A stretch of 13,575 bases of DNA from Ruminococcaceae bacterium UBA5397 (GTDB lineage: Bacteria; Bacillota; Clostridia; Oscillospirales; Acutalibacteraceae). Of the stretch, positions 1 through 5,557 are shown one piece after another. Numbering within the stretch: position 1 is the first letter of the stretch; each line of letters opens with the position of its first letter. The position numbers and the translations under genes were made by a program. The notes beneath the pieces are model-generated. The model saw nothing but the letters and a program-made list of their open reading frames with translations, made no database searches and was not told where the DNA came from. The stretch spans positions 2,070-15,644 of the forward strand of contig DHOF01000107.1 in NCBI GenBank assembly GCA_002411615.1. Reading direction: 5' to 3'.

Positions 1-1079
1 GTTAAAAGCATCATGCCGCCGATCATGGCAGGAACGCCGGTCGTATAGGCGACAGCCTGAGAGCCAACTTCATGGTAGCATTCCTGATGGTCGCAGACAT
101 TATAAAGATAATAGGTTTTCTCTTTTCCATCTTTCTTTCCGCGGAAAATGCAGCCGATATTGGTCTTTCCTTTTGTACGCGGTCCCAGAGAGGAGGGATC
201 CGGCAGAACGGCCTTTAGAAACTGAAGCGGAACGATCTCTTTTCCCTCAAAATTGATGGGCTTAATAGAAGTCATGCCGACATCTTCTAAACATTTCAGA
301 TGGGTCAGATAGCTTTGTCCAAAGGTCATGAAAAAACGAATTCGATGAATTCCAGGCATGTTAAGCGCCAAAGATTCCAGCTCCTCGTGATGCAGAAGAT
401 ACATCTCTTTGGAGCCGATCTGCGGAAAGTTATAAACGCGTTTGATTTCCATCGGCTCTGTTTCCACCCAGTGACCATTTTCCCAATAGCTGCCTTTTGC
501 AGAAACTTCGCGGATATTAATTTCGGGATTAAAGTTAGTCGCAAACGGATAGCCGTGATCGCCGGCATTGCAGTCCAAAATATCAATATCGTTAATTTCA
601 TCAAACTGATGCTTGAGAGCATAGGCAGAAAAAACGCCGGTGACGCCGGGATCAAATCCACTGCCCAAAAGAGCGGTAATTCCGGCATCTTCAAATTTTT
701 TGCGGTAGGCCCACTGCCAGCTGTATTCGAATTTTGCGGTATCCTCGGGTTCATAGTTTGCAGTATCCATATAGTTTGTTTTAGTGGCAAGACAAGCGTC
801 CATAATTTTTAAATCCTGATAGGGCAGGGCTAGGTTCATAACAACTCCCGGCTGTACTTCCCTAATAAGCGCAATCAGTGCATCTACATCGTTGGCGTCG
901 ACCTGTGCAGTTGTAATCTTTGTCTTTGTGGTATTTTGAAGCTTCTCTTTCAATGCATCGCATTTTGACTTTGTGCGGCTTGCAATGCAGATTTCTTCGA
1001 ACACATCGCTGTTTTGGCAGCATTTATGGATTGCGACGCTTGCAACGCCGCCGCAGCCGATTATTAAAGCTTTTTTCAT
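1..1079 (-). CDS. Carboxynorspermidine/carboxyspermidine synthase (saccharopine dehydrogenase family), C-terminus cut by window edge
   Basis: This family reductively condenses aspartate semialdehyde with a diamine (putrescine or 1,3-diaminopropane) using NADPH, giving carboxyspermidine or carboxynorspermidine, which a separate decarboxylase (not in the window) converts to spermidine or norspermidine. The frame is open from ATG at 1079 to the edge, about 359 residues, against a usual length near 400, so only the C-terminal tail is missing. The N-terminus MKKALIIGCGGVASVAI is a Rossmann nucleotide-binding loop, and GSGFDPGVTGVFSAYA near the middle is the family's characteristic segment. The start has a good ribosome binding site (GGGAGGT, 6 nt upstream). 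It lies 37 nt downstream of speB on the same strand, as the last visible gene of the polyamine operon. A lysine-pathway saccharopine reductase is the main alternative, but the neighbours favour the polyamine role. Substrate preference between putrescine and diaminopropane cannot be read from the sequence. Confidence 0.85.
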   Translation of the reverse strand, partial: MKKALIIGCGGVASVAIHKCCQNSDVFEEICIASRTKSKCDALKEKLQNTTKTKITTAQVDANDVDALIALIREVQPGVVMNLALPYQDLKIMDACLATKTNYMDTANYEPEDTAKFEYSWQWAYRKKFEDAGITALLGSGFDPGVTGVFSAYALKHQFDEINDIDILDCNAGDHGYPFATNFNPEINIREVSAKGSYWENGHWVETEPMEIKRVYNFPQIGSKEMYLLHHEELESLALNMPGIHRIRFFMTFGQSYLTHLKCLEDVGMTSIKPINFEGKEIVPLQFLKAVLPDPSSLGPRTKGKTNIGCIFRGKKDGKEKTYYLYNVCDHQECYHEVGSQAVAYTTGVPAMIGGMMLL

Positions 1080-1116
1080 TTTTTACCTCCCAAAATTTAT
1101 AAAATAGGGCTCGCTC

Positions 1117-1968
1117 TTAAGAGAGTGCCAACAATAATTCACGTACAATTTTGCAGGCAAGCGCAGTGGAAGCGCCGCTGTGATCAAGACTTGGACAGAG
1201 CTCGTTTACATCACAGGCCACGACCTTAGCATCTTGTCCAATTTCTTCTATTGCATGAAGCAGTTCAGGGAAAAAGATTCCACCGGCTTCCGGGGTCCCT
1301 GTTCCGGGGAAACAGGCCGGGTCCAAAACATCCAGATCGAGGGTAAAATAAATGGGGCGTCCTTTTAATCCCCTAAGGACTTCTTTAAGACCGTCTAGGT
1401 TGAACTTATGGGTTTCCACATGAGAAGTTCCCCATACAAATTCGCTGCGGTCGCCGGAACGAATCCCAAACTGAAAAATTCGATTGTCGCCTAAGATTTC
1501 CCAGCAGCGGTGCAAAACACAGGCGTGAGAAAGCTTAGCGCCAAGATAGTCATCCCGCAGATCTGCATGCGCATCAAAGTGCACAATACAGAGATCGGGA
1601 TATTTTTGTGCTACGGCACGCATAGCGCCCAAAGTCACCAGATGTTCTCCGCCCAGCAAAAAAGGAAGTTTTCCGTCTTCCAAAATGATTTTGGCACGGT
1701 TTTCGATTTCTTTGAGGGCAAGTTCGGGATCGCCGAAGCAGAGCTCCAGATCTCCGCTGTCAAAAGCAGAACAGTCGATCAGATCTTTTTCCTGATAGGG
1801 GCTGTATGTTTCAAGCCCGAAGGATTCGTGTCGGATTGCACTGCTGCCAAAGCGTGCGCCCGGACGAAAAGAAGTGGTAGAATCAAACGGCGCTCCATAG
1901 AGCACAATTTTGGCATTTTCGTAAGGACTGTCACATGCCAAAAACGTTTCTACATTTTTATTCAACAT
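1117..1968 (-). CDS. speB: Agmatinase (ureohydrolase family)
   Basis: Predicted cytoplasmic Mn-dependent ureohydrolase of 283 residues that converts agmatine to putrescine and urea. All binuclear metal ligands of the arginase/agmatinase fold are visible: H109 in GGEHLVTLG, D132/H134/D136 in FDAHADLRD, and D211/D213 in DLDVLDPACFPGTGTPEAGG. The DVNELCPSLDHSG segment (253-265) is the usual C-terminal family motif. The ATG at 1968 lies inside the 3' end of speE, an 11-nt overlap, and its ribosome binding site (AGAGGAGC) is in speE coding sequence, so translational coupling is likely. Beside an arginine-decarboxylase-type speA this is most simply agmatinase. An N1-aminopropylagmatine ureohydrolase role, as in Thermus, is an alternative given the tight pairing with speE. 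Arginase or formiminoglutamase is less likely from context. Confidence 0.93.
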   Translation of the reverse strand: MLNKNVETFLACDSPYENAKIVLYGAPFDSTTSFRPGARFGSSAIRHESFGLETYSPYQEKDLIDCSAFDSGDLELCFGDPELALKEIENRAKIILEDGKLPFLLGGEHLVTLGAMRAVAQKYPDLCIVHFDAHADLRDDYLGAKLSHACVLHRCWEILGDNRIFQFGIRSGDRSEFVWGTSHVETHKFNLDGLKEVLRGLKGRPIYFTLDLDVLDPACFPGTGTPEAGGIFFPELLHAIEEIGQDAKVVACDVNELCPSLDHSGASTALACKIVRELLLALS

Positions 1969-2809
1969 CGTGCAAAAGCTCCTCTACATAATTGGGCAGG
2001 GCAAAGGCACCTGCGTGCAGTTTTGTATTGTAATAGCGGGTGGGAATCCCGAGAAGATTCCATGCCGCTGCATTCAGATCGTGTACAGGGTGATATTTTT
2101 TAGAGGCAAACCCAAACAGCCAGTAACCGGAAGGATAAGTAGGAATTTGTGCCTGATAAATTCGGCTGATGGGAAAGCTTTCGACGATTCGTTTATGCGC
2201 ACGCTGCATGGCGGCAGCGTCACCATCATAAAAAGGACTTTCATGCTGATTGACGAGAATTCCATCTTCATGAAGTGCTTTATAGCAGTTCCCATAAAAT
2301 TCTCTTGTAAAGAGTCCTTCTCCGGGGCCAAAGGGATCGGTAGAATCTACAATAATCAAATCGTAATGATCATTGCAGGAGCGAATAAATTTAAGCCCGT
2401 CTTCATAAAAAATATGGACCCGCGGGTCAGAAAGGCGGCATGCGGTCTGCGGAAGATATTTTTTGCAGACTTCTACCACCAATTCATCAATTTCGACAAG
2501 ATCGATTGCCTGAATATCCGGATAGCGAGTCAATTCCCGCACCACTCCGCCGTCGCCTCCGCCGATCACTAAGACGTTTTTAACATGAGGGTGAACGGCC
2601 ATCGGTACATGGGTAATCATTTCATGGTAGATAAACTCATCTTTTTCGGTCAGCATCATATAGCCGTCCAGTGTCAAAAATCGGCCAAATTCTTTGGAAT
2701 CAAACACATCAATTCGCTGAAAGTCGCTTTGCGCGCTAAAAAGCTGGCGTTCTACCTTGATCGAGAAATTGACAAATGGGGTATGCGCTTCGGTGAACCA
2801 GAGTTCCAT
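1958..2809 (-). CDS. speE: Spermidine synthase (aminopropyltransferase)
   Basis: Predicted 283-residue cytoplasmic aminopropyltransferase that moves the aminopropyl group of decarboxylated AdoMet to putrescine, giving spermidine and methylthioadenosine. The N-terminal beta-strand domain has FGRFLTLDGYMMLTEKDEF (41-59) and YHEM (61-64). The Rossmann-like core carries GGGDGG (83-88), VEID (105-108) and YEDG (135-138) for the nucleoside substrate. The catalytic DSTDP segment spans D155-P159. Length is normal for the bacterial family. The start has an AAAGGAGAT ribosome binding site 6 nt upstream, which lies in the 19-nt gap after speA. The 3' end overlaps speB by 11 nt. Putrescine is the expected acceptor, but agmatine, as in Thermus SpeE, cannot be excluded. 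Confidence 0.95.
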   Translation of the reverse strand: MELWFTEAHTPFVNFSIKVERQLFSAQSDFQRIDVFDSKEFGRFLTLDGYMMLTEKDEFIYHEMITHVPMAVHPHVKNVLVIGGGDGGVVRELTRYPDIQAIDLVEIDELVVEVCKKYLPQTACRLSDPRVHIFYEDGLKFIRSCNDHYDLIIVDSTDPFGPGEGLFTREFYGNCYKALHEDGILVNQHESPFYDGDAAAMQRAHKRIVESFPISRIYQAQIPTYPSGYWLFGFASKKYHPVHDLNAAAWNLLGIPTRYYNTKLHAGAFALPNYVEELLHDVE

Positions 2810-2828
2810 TTTTATCTCCTTTCGATGT

Positions 2829-4274
2829 TTATTGAATCACATTGAGGTGATCAACTTTTGGGTCTTCGGGGCCGGTCATGGAACAGCCTTTTTGTTTCGC
2901 GTAGCAGATATATTGCAGAATATCTTCGGTAATGCGCTCACCTGGTGCCAGAATCGGGATTCCGGGTGGATAGCACATCACAAATTCACTGCAGACCCGG
3001 CCTTTTGTTTCCATGAGGGGGAGAGAAATTTTATTTGCATAAAAGGCTTCCTGCGGAGAGAGAACAACCTGTGGAGGAAGGTATTCCTGTGTTAATAGTC
3101 CTGCTTTTCCCCGCCGATATCGGCGAGCAATTTCGGAGAGTGCGCTGACAAGACGCTCCAAATCCTGGACACGGTCCCCCATGGAGATATAGGCTAGGAT
3201 ATTTCCGATATCTCCGAATTCTACCTGAATATCGTACTCATCCCGTAAAATATCATAGACTTCGATTCCGGCAAGACCAATGCCCAAAGTATAAATAGAA
3301 AGTTTTGTGGTATCAAAATCAAAAATGCTGTCGCCATTTACCAGCTCTTCAGAATAAGCATAATAGCCGCCGATACGGTTGATTTCTTCCCGTGCATACT
3401 GGGCAAGATCCTGTACCTTTCGGAAGATTTCTCTCCCGGAAAGCGCCAGATTCCTTCTGGAAATATCGAGGCTGACCATCAGAAGATAAGAAGCGCTTGT
3501 TGTCTGCGTCAGATTAATGATCTGGTTGACATAGCCGGGACTGACCTTTGGTCCAATCAATAACAGAGAGCTCTGCGTTAAGCTGCCGCCGGATTTGTGC
3601 ATGCTGACAGCCGCCATGTCGGCACCCGCCTGCATGGCAGAAACCGGCATCCTTCGCCCAAAGTAAAAATGAGTTCCATGAGCTTCATCTACCAAGACCA
3701 TCATGCCATGAGCATGTGCAAGCTTTACAATCGCGGTTAAATCAGAACAAATTCCATAGTAGGTGGGGTTATTGACAAATACGGCTTTTGCATCCGGATT
3801 TTCATGAATCGCCTTTTCTACTTGTTTTACCGACATTCCCAGAGCAATGCCAAGCTGATGATTGACTTCTGGGTTTACATAAATTGGAATGGCTCCACAA
3901 AGGACCAGCGCATTAATGCTGCTGCGGTGAACATTGCGCGGCAAAATAATTTTATCCCCGCGCTTGCAGGCGGTGAGAATCATGCTTTGAACTGCACTTG
4001 TTGTACCATTCACCAGAAAAAAGGCGTGTGCTGCATGAAAAGCATCTGCGGCGAGAGCTTCCGCATCCCGAATTACCGAAACCGGATGGCAAAGATTATC
4101 CAGCGGCTTCATGGAGTTGACATCGATGCCAACACAGTCTTTCCCTAAAAAATCGAGAAGTTCCGGATTTCCGCGGCCTCGTTTATGCCCGGGTACATCA
4201 AAGGGAACAACGCGCATTTTTTTAAAGCGCTGCAAAGCCTCATAAAGCGGGGCCTGCGTTTGATCAAGCTGCAT
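2829..4274 (-). CDS. speA: Fold-III PLP arginine (or lysine/ornithine) decarboxylase
   Basis: Predicted 481-residue PLP enzyme of the small Gram-positive Orn/Lys/Arg decarboxylase group with an aspartate-aminotransferase fold. Visible features are FDVPGHKRGRG (25-35), FLVNGTTSAVQSM (86-98) in the cofactor pocket, VDEAHGTHF (195-203) with D196 facing the PLP ring nitrogen, and SMHKSGGSLTQSS with K227 as the Schiff-base lysine. A C-terminal domain continues to about residue 481 and includes CYPPGIPILAPGE. It lacks the wing domain of large inducible decarboxylases. I chose the ATG at 4274 because AAAGGGG sits 7 nt upstream; the frame runs 15 codons further up, but that region overlaps speD and has no ribosome binding site. 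It starts 13 nt after the speD stop. Arginine is the likely substrate because agmatinase is in the same operon; the sequence alone does not exclude lysine or ornithine. Confidence 0.9.
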   Translation of the reverse strand: MQLDQTQAPLYEALQRFKKMRVVPFDVPGHKRGRGNPELLDFLGKDCVGIDVNSMKPLDNLCHPVSVIRDAEALAADAFHAAHAFFLVNGTTSAVQSMILTACKRGDKIILPRNVHRSSINALVLCGAIPIYVNPEVNHQLGIALGMSVKQVEKAIHENPDAKAVFVNNPTYYGICSDLTAIVKLAHAHGMMVLVDEAHGTHFYFGRRMPVSAMQAGADMAAVSMHKSGGSLTQSSLLLIGPKVSPGYVNQIINLTQTTSASYLLMVSLDISRRNLALSGREIFRKVQDLAQYAREEINRIGGYYAYSEELVNGDSIFDFDTTKLSIYTLGIGLAGIEVYDILRDEYDIQVEFGDIGNILAYISMGDRVQDLERLVSALSEIARRYRRGKAGLLTQEYLPPQVVLSPQEAFYANKISLPLMETKGRVCSEFVMCYPPGIPILAPGERITEDILQYICYAKQKGCSMTGPEDPKVDHLNVIQ

Positions 4275-4281
4275 TTTGGTT

Positions 4282-4289
4282 CCCCTTTC
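4282..4289 (-). promoter_or_regulatory. speA ribosome binding site overlapping the speD stop
   Basis: On the minus strand GAAAGGGG lies 7 nt before the ATG at 4274 and overlaps the speD TGA stop codon (4288-4290). It fixes the speA start, and ribosomes finishing speD would pass over it, which suggests coupled translation. Confidence 0.75.
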
Positions 4290-5046
4290 AGTAAATATTG
4301 CGTCCGCTGAAGATTTCAATCATTTCCCGACGAAGCCGGCTCATGATAGAGAGGCGTTCTTTTGGGGGAAGTTCATAGACATCCGTGTTGAAAAGATAAT
4401 TCTGCAGATCGATGTCTTTAATGAGCATTTTTGTGTGAAAAAGATTTGCTTCATAGACATTAATATCGATTGCATCATATCGGAGTAAAGTTTTTGGATC
4501 AATATAATTTTGAATGGAAGTCATCGGGTGATCCATAAAAAGTTTTTTCCCGGTTACATCCCTTGTGAAGCCGCGTACCCGGTAATCCATCGTGATAATA
4601 TCGGAATCAAAAGAACCAATCAGATAATCCAAGGTGGAAAGCGGCGTGATCTTCCCACAGGTGGCAACATCAATATCGACCCGAAAAGTTGCCAGACACG
4701 ATTCTGGGTGGTATTCAGGATAAGTATGAACGGTTACATGGCTTTTATCAAGGTGAGCAACAACGGTGTCACTCGCGGGAATCATGGTTTCTTCAGCAAT
4801 CATCAGGGTTACACTTGCCCCCTGTGGCTTATAATCCTGCTTGGAAAGACTCAGTACATGTGCGCCGATCATTTCTGTTAGATGCATTAAAATTTTTGTT
4901 AAGCGTTCTGAATTATACTGTTCATTAATGTAAGAAATATAATCTTTTTGTTCTCTGGGGCTTTTGGCATAACAAACATCATAAATGTTGAAGCTCAAAG
5001 ATTTTGTGAGATTGTTAAACCCATATAATGTGATTTTTTCAGCCAT
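4288..5046 (-). CDS. speD: S-adenosylmethionine decarboxylase proenzyme, E. coli-type
   Basis: Predicted pyruvoyl enzyme of 252 residues that decarboxylates AdoMet to supply the aminopropyl donor for SpeE. The self-cleavage site is in [14 protein letters not shown]101-S102 matches the Lys-Ser processing site of E. coli SpeD, S102 becomes the pyruvoyl group, and H107 and E111 follow as in the family. C130 in ATCGKITPL matches the catalytic cysteine. At 252 residues it is close to the 264-residue E. coli (class 1A) form and about twice the length of the short Bacillus/Thermotoga form. The ATG at 5046 was chosen because AAAGGA sits 9 nt upstream. An in-frame extension 24 codons upstream would run through the leader terminator and is not credible. 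It is the first gene of the operon, so the leader upstream would control the whole set. Confidence 0.94.
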   Translation of the reverse strand: MAEKITLYGFNNLTKSLSFNIYDVCYAKSPREQKDYISYINEQYNSERLTKILMHLTEMIGAHVLSLSKQDYKPQGASVTLMIAEETMIPASDTVVAHLDKSHVTVHTYPEYHPESCLATFRVDIDVATCGKITPLSTLDYLIGSFDSDIITMDYRVRGFTRDVTGKKLFMDHPMTSIQNYIDPKTLLRYDAIDINVYEANLFHTKMLIKDIDLQNYLFNTDVYELPPKERLSIMSRLRREMIEIFSGRNIY

Positions 5047-5055
5047 ATCAATCCA

Positions 5056-5063
5056 TCCTTTTT
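5056..5063 (-). promoter_or_regulatory. speD ribosome binding site
   Basis: AAAAAGGA on the minus strand, 9 nt before the ATG at 5046 and 20 nt beyond the end of the terminator U-run. It decides the start codon and lies outside the terminator stem, so control is more likely at transcription termination than by sequestering this site. Confidence 0.7.
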
Positions 5064-5082
5064 GCAAAATGTGGGAATACAT

Positions 5083-5129
5083 AAAAAAACCGCAGGTTTC
5101 GAGCACAGACGCGCTCAAAACTTGCGGTT
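5083..5129 (-). terminator. Intrinsic terminator (attenuator) in the speD leader
   Basis: On the minus strand a 5' arm at 5129-5113 (AACCGCAAGTTTTGAGC) pairs with a 3' arm at 5104-5088 (GCTCGAAACCTGCGGTT). The stem is 17 bp with one A-C mismatch and one G-U pair, an 8-nt loop, and a run of seven T at 5089-5083. It lies between the promoter at 5474-5502 and the speD ATG at 5046, with no room for another promoter after it. Transcripts from the upstream promoter must therefore read through it to express the operon. On the plus strand the hairpin is not followed by a T-run. Confidence 0.9.
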
Positions 5130-5467
5130 CAATAAAAATCCAATCTTATTAAGCAAAGCTGCGATCCTTTAGAGGGAACCCCAAGAAACTGCTTTTTTAG
5201 AAAGAATGGAACATTCAGAGTCTATATAGCAAATAGTTACTTTTACTACTCTTATTGATCGTTTCACAAGTTTTGATGTGTCGCTCACACATTTGGTTTT
5301 AAGGAACCAACTTATAAAATTTGCGCTCTTAACGCAATCAATAAGGCAACGAAAGTTGCCAATCGGCAATTTGACCCGGCTGTCCGTATGCCTACCTTTT
5401 CCGATGGAAAAGTGGTCAAAAACATTTGCAGGGAAAGACTCTGTGTAGGAATTCCACACACTTTCCA
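5083..5467 (-). ncRNA. Structured leader RNA of the polyamine operon, candidate riboswitch/attenuator of unassigned class
   Basis: From the inferred start near 5467 the minus-strand transcript can form many local helices. They are: 5466-5461 with 5437-5432, enclosing the hairpin 5460-5442; 5420-5414 with 5376-5370 (TTTGACC/GGTCAAA), enclosing CTTTTCC-ATC-GGAAAAG (5412-5396) and CGG-ACAG-CCG (5386-5377); two mutually exclusive hairpins, TTGCC/GGCAA (5369-5356) or GGCAAC/GTTGCC (5360-5345); an 8-bp closing helix 5344-5337 with 5259-5252, enclosing hairpins at 5337-5321, 5310-5293 and 5291-5277; and 5252-5248 with 5221-5217, followed by GAATG/CATTC (5216-5204). A terminator ends the element. The segment 5276-5265 is complementary to terminator-arm segment 5126-5115 over 12 nt with one G-U pair. 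I recognise no SAM, c-di-GMP, lysine, guanidine, T-box, RNase P, tmRNA or 6S signature. The ligand, if any, is unknown. The region also holds a 99-codon GTG-started open frame (5468-5169) without a ribosome binding site. Confidence 0.6.
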
Positions 5468-5473
5468 CTCACT

Positions 5474-5502
5474 ATTATAAGAACGAAAAGGGCACTTGTC
5501 AA
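5474..5502 (-). promoter_or_regulatory. Consensus sigma-A promoter of the spe leader/operon
   Basis: On the minus strand TTGACA (5502-5497) and TATAAT (5479-5474) are both perfect matches, separated by exactly 17 nt. Transcription should start near 5467, about 420 nt before the speD ATG. An unregulated promoter this strong in front of a biosynthetic operon fits control exerted later, at the leader terminator. Confidence 0.88.
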
Positions 5503-5557
5503 GGATACTTTTTCTTTAATCGAGTTATTTTTTTTTACATAGAGTTTTTCTTAACTT
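5503..5557. other. Short AT-rich spacer between the c-di-GMP gene and the spe promoter
   Basis: No gene is visible. A weak CTTAA/TTAAG inverted repeat just past the upstream gene's stop has no T-run, so no convincing terminator separates the c-di-GMP gene from the spe promoter. Read-through from the upstream gene into the leader is possible, and the leader terminator would stop it too. Confidence 0.5.

Noticed and set aside
300..812. 170-codon plus-strand open frame opposite the carboxynorspermidine synthase gene
   Set aside because: The minus strand is open through the whole region with family motifs and a good start, so the plus frame is a shadow.
1510..2572. Long plus-strand open frames opposite speB and speE (about 197 and 200 codons)
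   Set aside because: They are antisense shadows of well-supported enzymes, resemble no known family and lack ribosome binding sites.
4275..4319. Longer speA start 15 codons upstream
   Set aside because: It overlaps speD coding sequence and lacks a binding site, while the ATG at 4274 has a well-spaced AAAGGGG.
5047..5118. Longer speD start 24 codons upstream
   Set aside because: The extension would translate the terminator hairpin and its T-run, and the family's N-terminus begins near [12 protein letters not shown], which has its own binding site.
5130..5470. c-di-GMP, SAM, lysine or T-box riboswitch
   Set aside because: I looked for the GEMM cores, the SAM-I conserved core, the lysine-box core and the T-box AGGGTGG element and found none, so no known class was assigned.
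5130..5470. RNase P RNA, tmRNA or 6S RNA
   Set aside because: The conserved RNase P core segments, the tmRNA ends and tag frame, and the single long 6S hairpin are absent.
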